Assembly (NCBI RefSeq): GCF_030272615.1
Contig: NC_081412.1
Coordinates: 344,961,870 to 345,025,869, forward strand
Source: Cryptomeria japonica
Lineage: Eukaryota; Streptophyta; Pinopsida; Cupressales; Cupressaceae
Direction: 5' to 3'
DNA: 64,000 nucleotides
Positions within the stretch are counted from its first letter, which is position 1. The number at the start of each line of letters is the position of its first letter. Positions 48,278 to 58,025 of this stretch are shown here, one piece after another. A program made the translations under genes and the position numbers. Below the pieces are notes generated by a model. It was not told the DNA's origin. It saw only the letters and a list, made by a program, of their open reading frames with translations, and did not search any database.

Positions 48278-50119
48278 ATGAAGTTCCTCTCTTGGAACAT
48301 AAGGGGACTCAACAACCCCCAGAAGCAATTTGATATAAAACAATATATCTTGGAAATGAATCTAGATATTTGTCTTCTTCAAGAGGTAAAAATGTCCTAC
48401 CAAACTTTTGCAACCACTGCTGGTCAACTTTGGCCCAGGGCTGCCTTTTTGTATGTTGAGGCGTTGGGGGCGTTTGGTGGAATTGCTACCCTTTGGGACC
48501 CCTACAAAGTCCAAGGAAAGGTCTATGTAAGCACTCAGAACTTCCTATCGGTTACTTTCAATATGGTGATCTCTGCTAGCACTTGTTCAATATATATGCC
48601 CCCAATTCCAAAGTGGGAAGACGTTTGGTGTGGGAGGAAATTTCTAAGCTCATCCTTGTCGACCGAAATTCTCATTACATGTTGGGAGGTGATTTCAACA
48701 CCCCTCTCTACCCCTCTGAGAAATGTGGTTGTCTTGTGGATTTTTCTGATAGCATGGGAGATATTGCTAATCTTATTATTGCTACTAGCCTCTTTGATCT
48801 AGATCTTCAGGGTGTCCCCTACACTTGATCAAATAATAGGAAAGAGAACCACCTAATTCAAGTCAAACTGGATAGATTTCTTATCTCTACCAATTAGGAT
48901 ATTGGTCACAACTCCTATCTAAAGACCCTCCCAAGGACTGCTTCCGATCATAGCCCTCTCCTCCTCCATTGGGCTGATAGACCCCCCCTGGGTTCCCCCC
49001 TTTCTGCTATGAGATCATGTGGGCATCCCACCCAGATTTTAGATATCTGGTCAAGGGTTGGTGGGCCACCCTGGTCCAAGGGATTGCAATGTTCAGAATT
49101 GTTGAGAAACTGAACCTCATTCGAAGAGAAGTGAAATGATGGAATAAGGCGACCTTTGGTAACATCTTCAAAAAGAAGAAGGAACTATGCTCCATACTTG
49201 AACAATTCCAAAGCAGTATGACCGCAGGTGACCCCCCTCACTCTCTTCTTGTTGAAGAGGAATAATGCCAAAAGAATTGGAAGGAAATTGTTTCTAAGGA
49301 GGAAATCTATTGGAAGCAAAGATATAGAATTCAGTGGCTGAAAGAGGGCGACAAAAACTTGACTTTCTTCCACTGTTAAACTAGCATTCACAAAAGGAGA
49401 AACTTTATCAAATGTCTAAAAGATGACTCTAGTTAGGAGATCACTAGTGAGTCCCAAATTGGTCAAACTACCATTGAATTCTTCATCCATATGTATACTG
49501 AATTTGGAAGAGGTAATGAGTCCCTCTAGGACAGGCTCTTGAGTAAGCTCCCTAATTCCATTGGGGAGGAGGATAACTGTCAGCTCCTTGCTCCCATTTC
49601 TTTGAAGGAGGTCCACTTGGTCGTCTTTGCAATGGGTGCTTTCAAGACCCCGGGTCTGAATGGCTTCCCCCCAACGTTCTTCCAAGATTACTGGGACATT
49701 ATTAGTTATGATGTCACTAAAGTAGTGAAGGATTTCTTCAGGACTGGTAAATTACTGAAAAAACTGAACAACACCTACATTGTTCTCGTCCCCAAGTCTC
49801 CGAACCCAATTGCATGAAGGATTTTCTACCCATAAGCCTCTGCAATTCTATCTAAAAGATAATCTCCAAGGTCTTGGTGAATAGAATTAAGCCGCTTCTA
49901 GCTAATTTTATCAGTCCCTCCCAAAAAGGCTTTGTCCCTGGTCATCAAATCTTGGATGCGGCCATTGCTACTCATGAAATTATCCATTCTATGGATAGAA
50001 GCAAAATTCCAGGTATGGCTTTCAAACTCGACATCTCAAAAGCTTATGATAAAGTCAATTGGTGCTTCCTATTTAAAACTCTCTCAAAACTGGGCTTCAA
50101 CCAGAAAGTTGTTGATATG
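48278..50119 (+). pseudogene. LINE-C ORF2, first part: endonuclease and RT fingers
   Basis: The ATG at 48278 overlaps the ORF1 stop (ATGA). Endonuclease: FLSWNIRGLNNP, LLQEVKM (48380), FGGIATLW, FNIYAPNS (48585, after a frameshift near 48570), GGDFNTPL (48690) and TASDHSPL (48940). [12 protein letters not shown] (49330), FKTPGLNGFPPTFFQ (49640), QKGFVPGHQILDA (49920) and LDISKAYDKVNW (50027). The frame ends in VVDM at 50119, where the LTR element begins; it resumes at 58026. Stops at about 48828, 48897, 49260 and 49378. Confidence 0.88.
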
Positions 50120-51394
50120 TGTAAAGCGGAAAATCGCGATCGAACCCTAGTTGCTCTCCCCTCTTCCAACTCCAAGGAGAGAGAAGGGAGATTCACTAGG
50201 GTTGATGGTTTTCACTTAGGGGAGAGACTTTACATTCAAAAGAGGGGTTGAAACCCACAAGATCCAATCCCACGCAATGCAAGATTGGATGCTAAATGAG
50301 TTTCAAGGGTTATGACAGCAAGGCTACCCTCTTTTGTAAAGAATGTGCATAGAAGAATTAAGCTAGGAATGCATAGAAAGTGAGAAAGATTCGCTTATAA
50401 ACTGAGATAGGAATACAGTATGAAGCTGTGGACCTGGAATTAGCAGTAAAATGTCGATACGGCGCTGTCCTGCAAATTTGAGCGAAAGTTGCCGGGACGA
50501 TGGCGCCCGAGCGCCACGGTCCTCCAAAAAATCCGCGAAACGAAGGGGGATCTGTTCGTCTCTGCACAAGGATTCCAGATCTTCAATTTCAGTCGCGTAC
50601 CTACAACCTACACACAGAAAAGCGAAGACGATTGGGGGGTTAGGGATTAGGGGTTTGCCTTTAGGTCAAACCCCGGTTTTGGAATTAACCAAGAAATGAG
50701 AAATTGCTGTAAATGTAATGTAAAACAAGTACTAATACCTTGTTGCAAGGATGTTTGTATCCTTATGTGCGAAGGTATAGATGTTGTTGTTTGTTGTATG
50801 TTGTATGTTGTATGTTGTATGTTGTATGTTGTATGTTGTATGTTGTATGTTGTATGTTGTAGCATGTAATGTGTTGTGCGTGATCTCCTTTTCAATGGTT
50901 GAATCCTTGTCTTGAATGCAACACTTAGCCTTGAATGGAGACTTAGAATGATCAATTGCTTGAAGGAATGCTTGAATGCTTGAATGCTTGAGTATAGTTT
51001 CCACGCTTTTTCCCTCATGTATGTATATATCCAAATGAGAGAGGAAAATGTAGTTTATATACTTGTCATTTAGGGCTGATAGACTGATTTTCCCGACCTT
51101 AGGCCGACCAGGAAAGATAATTTTCCAATTTGCAAACATAAAGACCCGAAGTCCAAAAGAGACCGGGCCCAAAATAGGACCCAGGGACCAGGGCCCTGGG
51201 CGCCATGGTCCTGAAGGACCAGGGCGCTGGGCGCTCTGGTCCCACCTCCCAGGACAGCAGGGTGCAAAGGAGGTTCAGGCCAGGGTGCAAGAAAATCAGG
51301 TTTCGGGGTCTCCATTCAGGTTCAGTGTTGCGTCGCCATCGTGAAGACCCAAATGCAGTCGAAATTGCAAGTGTCGCAATTTTAGGATGCTACA
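50120..51394 (-). repeat. 3' LTR of the non-autonomous element
   Basis: 1275 bp. Contains nine TTGTATG heptamers (about 50794-50856) against three in the other LTR, GC-rich hairpins at 50495-50522, 51185-51211 and 51216-51242, and TATATAAA on minus at 51054-51061. Confidence 0.95.
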
Positions 51395-51412
51395 TTTAGC
51401 CCCCACTTTAGC
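51395..51412 (-). promoter_or_regulatory. Polypurine tract of the non-autonomous element
   Basis: On minus AAAGTGGGGGCTAAA directly precedes the 3' LTR. Confidence 0.75.
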
Positions 51413-52133
51413 GGGAGTATAAGCGTACGCTCATACTTCCGGTAAAGTACAAGGAAACAACATTAAAAAACTTTCACCACGTCAAGGAGGCAAGATACAC
51501 CAAGCCCCCAGTGGACTAAGGATCTTACGACTTCGATTGACACAGTAAAAGGGAAGATCCCGAGGGAGAACCATGACTATCAGTAGTAAGGTTCCCTCAC
51601 TATGAGTCATGCAAGAAAGATATCAAAAATTTTCAAGGCAAAGCTAAATTTGTCAAGAAATTTTCAAGTATCTTGAAAAGATATGAACGGGATGTATGCC
51701 CCCCTATGTTAAAGCGATCGCACACACCTCACCGGGGGTGATTGCTTTAAGGTAGTGATACATATAAGAAATGAGAAAGGAGCACGTTATCACAAGGATT
51801 TAGCCCCCAAGTGTGAGATAAGCCCAAGGATAATAGACACAAAACACAAAGCACAAGGTGACTTCGCTTTCCTCGGGGTCAGTATGCTGTATGATAATTC
51901 ATGTATATCATATGTATGTATGCATAATTGTTCTTCATTCCCCAATCAAGGAAGGTCACCTAGAAGAAGGGAACACATGTGTCTTTTGAGTCAACATGAG
52001 AGAGATCGAGAGATCTCAATGCTTTGCATCGTCCTCAAGTAGACAACACTAAGGACAACAAATAGAAGAATGAGAGTAACATATAGAGGAAGTAACGAAA
52101 GAGAGGAGGAGAGAATCTGCTATGCTAATGAAA
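51413..52133 (-). other. 3' untranslated region of the non-autonomous element
   Basis: About 720 bases between the gag-protease stop and the polypurine tract. No ORF or domain recognised. It includes a short inverted theme GCGATCGCACACACC...GGGGGTGATTGC near 51713-51747. Confidence 0.6.
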
Positions 52134-55100
52134 CTAGTCTAGCACGTCATCTACCCCCCGATCTTGCTGATCAATGTTTCGGGAAGGCAGGGAACACGCT
52201 AGAGGAGGAACATCCAACACAGCAGATGGAGCTATCACAAGATCCAAACAAGGGCTATGTTCATATCCCAAGCCACGGTGTTCTTGTCTAGGAGCTAGGA
52301 TAAGTGCTTTAGAAAATTCGTTAGATAAATGGTTATCAATATCAACAAGTTCATATTCACTATTAGAATGAACAGGAGAAGTAGCATTTTCATCATGAAT
52401 AATATTTTCATCATGAATAACATTTTCATCCATATCATCATCAAGATTTATAAAAATAGGATCTTTAACTCGCACAGGATCAAGACCATCATGCATCTTA
52501 TGTTTAGGAGATTTCGGCTCAATCGTCGGCTGAGGAGAAAATGGAATAATGCTTGTTGAAGGTGTTTTTGGGGATTGCGAAGTTTGAGAAGCAGCCGCTT
52601 GAGCTCTAAGACGACGCTTTCGTCGGCGTTCACGTGCAGAACGATTTCGTCTAGTCTTAGTAGGAAGTGGAGAAGATTGAGGAGGAGGAATGTTCTCACC
52701 CTTATCACTTGGGTGTTTAGGTTGTGGTCTCTTAGGTTGGATAATAGGAGAAGAAGAAGGTCTCTTCTCTCTATAAAAGGAAGGAGGAGGAACTGCTCCA
52801 TATAAAGGAGGAATCTTTGGTTTAGGAAGGAGACCAAGTCCATCATGACGAGGAGGGATAGGTCTACATTTAGGAAGTTTATTAGATATAGACATAGTCA
52901 CATCCATAGGAATGGGTTGGGAATCTTCTTGAGGAAAGACATTAGTTTTATCTTTCAAAGGAAGAACTTCCTTCTCAAGAATAATAGGAATGTCAAGTTT
53001 GGGTGTTCTAGGTTCACTTAGAGATAAGATCATGTCTTTTTTCCACTTTTGATAAGATTTGAAAAGATGATCACTTCGCGGAGGAAGAGATTGGAATTGT
53101 TTAGGCCAAAAGTAATCAAGAGGAACGCTAGAAGTTCTTTCAGCTGGTTTAAAGAGACTATGATTGACAGTAACAACTTCACCATTATGGGGAAATTTCA
53201 AACACTTATGAATAGGAGAAGCAATAGCTTTCATGGAAGATAGCCAAGGATAGCCAAGCTTCACACGAAATTGTTCGGAAGATGGAATAATAGCAAAGTT
53301 CACATTAAGGGATTTGTTATGGACCTCAATAGGCAATGTAATAGAACCAATTGTAGGAGAAGAAAATGCATCAAATAGTTTCACAATCACATCTGTTTTG
53401 TCATAAATCACTTGATTCAATTGCAAAGTAAAAAGAAATTCTTCAGTAATAACATTAACCATGCACGAAGGATCAATAAGCACTCCACGGCAAGGTGTAT
53501 TCTTGACTTTTGCAACTATGTATAAAGGACCATCAGGTGCCCTAATGGTTTCACTGGAATCAAATGTGATGGAAGGTTCTTTAGGGTTTTCTTGCTGCTC
53601 TACAAAGTTAATCACATTCGGAGTCATAGACACAAGACCATCAGATGAAAGAGAGGAATCATTAGTCTCAATCGCATTAGAGGTATGAGAAGGTAATGGA
53701 TCAGTGAAAATCTGAAGATTTTGATTAGGAGGAGCTACAGATGTATTGCCTTTATCATTCACTCCAGAAACAGAAATAGTATTATTATCAATCAAATCTT
53801 GAATTTTACCCTTTAAAGAAAAACATTTTTCAGTATCATGCCCAGGCTGACGATGAAATTGACAAAAAGCTTTGTTATCAAAATAAGGTGAAGTAATCTT
53901 TGCAGGATCAATTTGCCTTATAGGAGGAAGAGTAAGCACATTTTGTTCCAATAACTTATTCATAATACTATGCAATGATTCATTCAAAGGAGTAAACTTT
54001 CTTTCTTTCCTGAAAAACTTAGAAATAGAAGACACACCTGATGCTGCATTCACATTGTTGTTGATGATGTTTTCATTGAATTTAATGGACTCTCTGTTCG
54101 GTTTAAACTTCCCAAATGGTTGTTGACTACTATCACCCTTATCACTCGGAGCCATAGGATGTGATTGTTCCATTTGACTCACAGTCAGTTGATAATTGTG
54201 AAGAGTTGCGCACAACTGTTGGAAAGAAGTAAACTCAGAAAACAGGAGTTTGTCTCTAATGTCTTTTTGTAAATTAGAAATAAAGATTCTTTGAATATCA
54301 TTGTCAGGCACTGGAAAGGAAATTTGAGCATACAAATGCTTATATCTACCAATGAAATCAGTCACTTTTTCTTTAACACCTTGTTTACAATGCATTAAAT
54401 CAATCAAAGTAACTTTAGGACTTATATTGTTTTGAAATTGTTGAATGAAAGCATTTGCCAGTTGTTCGAAAGAAGTAATAGAATAAGAAGGCAACGAGCA
54501 ATACCATTGTAGGGCTTTGTCTCTTAATGTTCTAGTAAACAATTTTGCAAGCAACCTTTGGTCATGGGCAAAATCAGTACAGATTGTTTGAAAAGTCTTA
54601 ACATGTGTTAGAGGATCACCCTTACCATTATAAAGCTCCAAATGTGGAATTTCAACATGTTTAGGGGGAATAGCTCGAACAATATCAAGAGAAAGTGGGC
54701 TCGCAACATCAAATATGGGCACACTAAACTTAGATTGATTCATAGAGGCAATTTGTTGCTGTAAAGAAGAGACAGTTTGTGCAAGATTGTTAATGGTCGC
54801 TTCAGTCAAAGAGTTCATATTAGATGTGTTAGATTGAGATGGAGGTGTTACATTATTGAAAGAAGGTAGAGAGTAAGGTGGTGGGACACTATGATAGTTA
54901 GTCATAGGAGATGATTGGACAGGAGGAACACTACAAGGAGGAATGGAATGGTTAAATGAATTGCCCCCTTGCGTCATATTCATTTGTGGAGATATAATAG
55001 GAACACTCATTGAAGGGACGAATGAAGAAATCGGATTGAATGAAGGAAGAGGGTTAATTGAAGAGGAAGGATTGCCCCCATGACTGGTGATCACAGGAGG

Positions 55101-55598
55101 AATGTCTTGTGTAGAAGTAGTCATTATGTTTGATGTAAAAGTAGGTATGCTAGCAATAGAAGTTGTCAAAGGAATAGCATGATTGACTTGAGTAGGAGGT
55201 TGTGTATAACCCAAATTTTCAGCACAACTCTTCATAGGCATCACATTCGAATCCACAATGTGTGCAATACCACGCAAAATATCAATTCCATTCTTATCAC
55301 TTTGAAGCATACGCTTTAGACCCTCAATTAAAGGAAGAGCTTGACTATCGGGGTATTCTTGAGACATCCATTGTCGAAAATCGTCAAATTGGTTATCCAA
55401 TTTCGAAAGTTGTTCTTCAGAAACCTCATGGAGAGCTTCTTCATCATTAGGAGGATTAGAGGAATTACCCATGTCCTTGTTAAAAAGGCTATTCAAATTA
55501 GGTTCCATCTCCTCAGTAGTTAAACCTCGGAAAGACTTAATTCTACGGCTTCGTCTAACGGGAATAGTGTAAGTAGGGCTTATTGTTGTAAAACTCAT
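52134..55598 (-). CDS. Intact Gag-protease protein of a non-autonomous LTR element (1154 aa)
   Basis: Structural polyprotein for virus-like particles. The retrotransposon Gag domain is at about residues 315-470 (VEIPHLELYNGKGDP, RTLRDKALQWYCSLP, FIQQF, RYKHLYAQI). A knuckle-like CQFHRQPGHDTEKC follows at about 578-592 (second Cys replaced by His). A retropepsin-like domain is at about 690-810, with LIDPSCMVNVI where DTG/DSG is expected and LGYPWLSSM as the flap-end motif. The N-terminus has a basic patch (RRSRRIK), residues 150-300 are Pro/Ser/Asn-rich, and the C-terminal third is disordered with a strongly basic run (RSARERRRKRRLRAQ, about 990) and an acidic stretch. No stop over 3.4 kb, and no polymerase follows. 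The start ATG at 55596-55598 is the first after the leader. Confidence 0.88.
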   Translation of the reverse strand: MSFTTISPTYTIPVRRSRRIKSFRGLTTEEMEPNLNSLFNKDMGNSSNPPNDEEALHEVSEEQLSKLDNQFDDFRQWMSQEYPDSQALPLIEGLKRMLQSDKNGIDILRGIAHIVDSNVMPMKSCAENLGYTQPPTQVNHAIPLTTSIASIPTFTSNIMTTSTQDIPPVITSHGGNPSSSINPLPSFNPISSFVPSMSVPIISPQMNMTQGGNSFNHSIPPCSVPPVQSSPMTNYHSVPPPYSLPSFNNVTPPSQSNTSNMNSLTEATINNLAQTVSSLQQQIASMNQSKFSVPIFDVASPLSLDIVRAIPPKHVEIPHLELYNGKGDPLTHVKTFQTICTDFAHDQRLLAKLFTRTLRDKALQWYCSLPSYSITSFEQLANAFIQQFQNNISPKVTLIDLMHCKQGVKEKVTDFIGRYKHLYAQISFPVPDNDIQRIFISNLQKDIRDKLLFSEFTSFQQLCATLHNYQLTVSQMEQSHPMAPSDKGDSSQQPFGKFKPNRESIKFNENIINNNVNAASGVSSISKFFRKERKFTPLNESLHSIMNKLLEQNVLTLPPIRQIDPAKITSPYFDNKAFCQFHRQPGHDTEKCFSLKGKIQDLIDNNTISVSGVNDKGNTSVAPPNQNLQIFTDPLPSHTSNAIETNDSSLSSDGLVSMTPNVINFVEQQENPKEPSITFDSSETIRAPDGPLYIVAKVKNTPCRGVLIDPSCMVNVITEEFLFTLQLNQVIYDKTDVIVKLFDAFSSPTIGSITLPIEVHNKSLNVNFAIIPSSEQFRVKLGYPWLSSMKAIASPIHKCLKFPHNGEVVTVNHSLFKPAERTSSVPLDYFWPKQFQSLPPRSDHLFKSYQKWKKDMILSLSEPRTPKLDIPIILEKEVLPLKDKTNVFPQEDSQPIPMDVTMSISNKLPKCRPIPPRHDGLGLLPKPKIPPLYGAVPPPSFYREKRPSSSPIIQPKRPQPKHPSDKGENIPPPQSSPLPTKTRRNRSARERRRKRRLRAQAAASQTSQSPKTPSTSIIPFSPQPTIEPKSPKHKMHDGLDPVRVKDPIFINLDDDMDENVIHDENIIHDENATSPVHSNSEYELVDIDNHLSNEFSKALILAPRQEHRGLGYEHSPCLDLVIAPSAVLDVPPLACSLPSRNIDQQDRGVDDVLD

Positions 55599-56760
55599 GC
55601 ACTAGAGAGGGAGAGAAAAATTTTGAATTTAGAGGTAGCAAATTTCAGTAAAATCAACCAATCTTCTGGATTTAAGCTGTTAAATACAATCAGGACAATC
55701 TCTCGAAATTTCAGAAAAAATGTCAGGGACCGTGGCGCTTCGGAGTGCACACGGTCCCGACAACTTTTTTCGAAATTTGCAGGGATGAAAGTTATGATGA
55801 TTTTAGAGCTAATCTGAAAAAATTGAGTGGTTTTACGATCTGTAGATAGGCCAAATTAAAGTTGCAATCTCAAAATTGAACCCTACCAAGATTGTCGAAA
55901 AATGCAAAAATTTGAATTTTGAAAAAGAGAGGGAAACTGAAATTTTGAATTTTATGATTTTAGAGGGAATACCAAAAGCAATGCAAATTTTGAAATTTAA
56001 AAGTTGACTCAATTTCACACAAAATTCAATTTTGAAAGCGGAAATTGAAGTTGTTGTAATTAAGCACTTAATTTCAAAAGTCACAAATTGCAAGAATTTA
56101 AATAAAGCACTGAAATTTTTAATGAATGCAAACACACTTTTCAGATTTAGGATAGTAAGAACACAATTTTGACACAAAATTTCAATTTCAATGATTTTTG
56201 AATGATTAGAAGCGTTAATCCAAGCAATCCCTAGACCAACTTTGACTTTAATTTTGAAAGTGTTATAATTGATAAAATCAACCAAAATTCTGGATTTTAG
56301 CAGGAAAATACAGTAAGATCTAGCTCCCGAAATTTCGGAAAAAATGTCGGGGACGATGGCGCTCAGAGTGCACACGGTCCTCGCAACTTTTTTCCAAATT
56401 TTCAGGGATGAAAGATATTGTGATTTTATTGCGGAATCCAAAGTTACAGCTGATTTGGAAATGTTTTGATCGGTGAAATTGTCGGACAAAGGTTGAATCA
56501 AGAGGGTTTTAAAAATTAGGGTTTTAACACTTAACCACTTAATTTTCAAAATTAAAGCATAGATATGAATTGATAATTTGTAATAGAAGGGTAGATCTGA
56601 AACAAGCATTAACATTTAGACATTTCACAAGCTTAATTACTAAAAAGAAAATTTAGGGTTTTCATGCAATCAACCTCTAAAATTTGCAAAAGATCAAACA
56701 TGGAAATGTAATCAAGGAATCCAATTTTCAGATCTAACCATGAATAATCAGAAAGGATGT
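55599..56760 (-). other. Leader of the non-autonomous element with two long stem-loops
   Basis: AT-rich 5' untranslated region holding two related blocks about 620 bases apart (55650-55800 and 56270-56420). Each forms a stem-loop from AAATTTC-GAAAAAA through GGGAC...GGTCC to CTTTTTT-AAATTT, with the palindrome GTGCAC inside (55745-55750 and 56368-56373). The longest ORF, 260 codons on minus at 55833-56615, is Ile/Lys/Phe-rich with no known motif and is probably chance. Confidence 0.6.
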
Positions 56761-56778
56761 TCACGTCGGGTTCACCAA
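56761..56778 (-). promoter_or_regulatory. Primer-binding site complementary to tRNA-Trp
   Basis: The plus strand TTCACGTCGGGTTCACCA is identical over 18 bases to the 3' end of plant tRNA-Trp plus CCA as I remember it, three bases from the LTR at 56782. Confidence 0.82.
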
Positions 56779-56781
56779 AAT

Positions 56782-58025
56782 GTAAAGCGGAAAATCGCGA
56801 TCGAACCCTAGTTGCTCTCCCCTCTTCCAACTCCAAGGAGAGAGAAGGGAGATTCACTAGGGTTGATGGTTTTCACTTAGGGGAGAGACTTTACATTCAA
56901 AAGAGGGGTTGAAACCCACAAGATCCAATCCCACGCAATGCAAGATTGGATGCTAAATGAGTTTCAAGGGTTATGACAGCAAGGCTACCCTCTTTTGTAA
57001 AGAATGTGCATAGAAGAATTAAGCTAGGAATGCATAGAAAGTGAGAAAGATTCGCTTATAAACTGAGATAGGAATACAGTATGAAGCTGCGGACCTGGAA
57101 TTAGCAGTAAAATGTCGATACGGCGCTGTCCTGCAAATTTGAGCGAAAGTTGCCGGGACGATGGCGCCTGAGCGCCACGGTCCTCCAAAAAATCCGCGAA
57201 ACGAAGGGGGATCTGTTCGTCTCTGCACAAGGATTCCAGATCTTCAATTTCAGTCGCGTACCTGCAACCTACACACAGAAAAGCGAAGATGATTGGGGGG
57301 TTAGGGATTAGGGGTTTGCCTTTAGGTCAAACCCCGGTTTTGGAATTAACCAAGAAATGAGAAATTGCTGTAAATGTAATGTAAAACAAGTACTAATACC
57401 TTGTTGTAAGGATGTTTGTATCCTTATGTGCGAAGGTATAGATGTTGTTGTTTGTTGTATGTTGTATGTTGTATGTTGTAGCATGTAATGTGTTGTGCGT
57501 GATCTCCTCTTCAATGGTTGAATCCTTGTCTTGAATGCAACACTTAGCCTTGAATGGAGACTTAGAATGATCAATTGCTTGAAGGAATGCTTGAATGCTT
57601 GAGTATAGTTTCCACGTTTTTTCCCTCATGTATGTATATATCCAAATGAGAGAGGAAAATGTAGTTTATATACTTGTCATTTAGGGCTGATAGACTGATT
57701 TTCCCGACCTTAGGCCGACCAGGAAAGATAATTTTCCAATTTGCAAACATAAAGACCCGAAGTCCAAAAGAGACCGGGCCCAAAATAGGACCCAGGGACC
57801 AGGGCGCTGGGCGCCCTGGTCCTGAAGGACTAGGGCGTTGGGCGCTCTGGTCCCACCTCCCGGGACAGCAGGGTGCAAAGGAGGTTCAGGCCAGGGTGCA
57901 AGAAAATGCAGTTTTTGGTGTCATAATCAGGTTTCGGGGTCTCCATTCAGGTTCAATGTTGCATCGCCATCGTGAAGACCCAAATGCAGTCGAAATTGCA
58001 AGTGTCGCAATTTTAGGACGCTACA
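56782..58025 (-). repeat. 5' LTR of the non-autonomous element
   Basis: 1244 bp, next to the primer site. TATATAAA on minus at 57665-57672 is the likely promoter. Hairpins at 57156-57183 and 57796-57822, the latter perfect. Confidence 0.95.

Larger units (their letters stand above)
43963..48281 (+). pseudogene. LINE-C ORF1, DUF4283-like, split by two insertions
   Basis: Starts MTAPFGEVPSSL at 43963. A stop at 44164 and a frame change near 44280 precede the DUF4283 domain (44390-44790): VRRWAKGRWKLNGSVDISVM, FIFTVEED, ILTLAKWKLGF, IWVRLPSLPLEFW. The frame reaches HFCVN at 44807, is cut by the antisense LINE, resumes VAIN at 46216, is cut again by the solo LTR, and resumes KVLPNF at 47483. Zinc knuckle at about 47566-47605: CQKYAK-GHTYVEC, second Cys now Tyr and one stop inside. 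The C-terminal part (47658-48281) is Pro/Ser-rich with a basic end, and stops at 48279-48281. Confidence 0.85.
50120..58025 (-). mobile_element. Young non-autonomous Ty3/gypsy-type LTR element, gag-protease only
   Basis: LTRs 50120-51394 and 56782-58025 with TG...CA ends and an exact ATATG target duplication (50115-50119, 58026-58030). By eye about 15 substitutions separate the LTRs over some 1.2 kb, mostly transitions, plus three indels. The minus-strand internal region has the tRNA-Trp primer site, a 1.18 kb leader, one intact 1154-codon ORF and a polypurine tract, but no RT, RNase H or integrase, so it needs enzymes from elsewhere. It interrupts the RT domain of LINE-C. Confidence 0.95.

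Noticed and set aside
50794-50860. CRISPR-like array
   Set aside because: Heptamers without spacers, in a plant LTR; a minisatellite.
50647-51172. Overlapping minus-strand ORFs with repeated TTYNIQH
   Set aside because: They are translations of the TTGTATG heptamer array in an LTR; the same frames are shortened in the other LTR where the array is shorter.
52174-53688. Several plus-strand ORFs of 60-76 codons
   Set aside because: Antisense shadows of the intact gag-protease frame, with compositions mirroring its Pro/Ser/Arg-rich regions.
55833-56615. 260-codon minus-strand ORF in the element leader
   Set aside because: Composition is that of AT-rich DNA, with no motif; it overlaps the stem-loops and is not placed to be translated before gag.
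56761-56778. Possible tRNA-Trp gene
   Set aside because: Only the last 18 bases of the tRNA are present, next to an LTR, so it is a primer site. The same holds at 9665.
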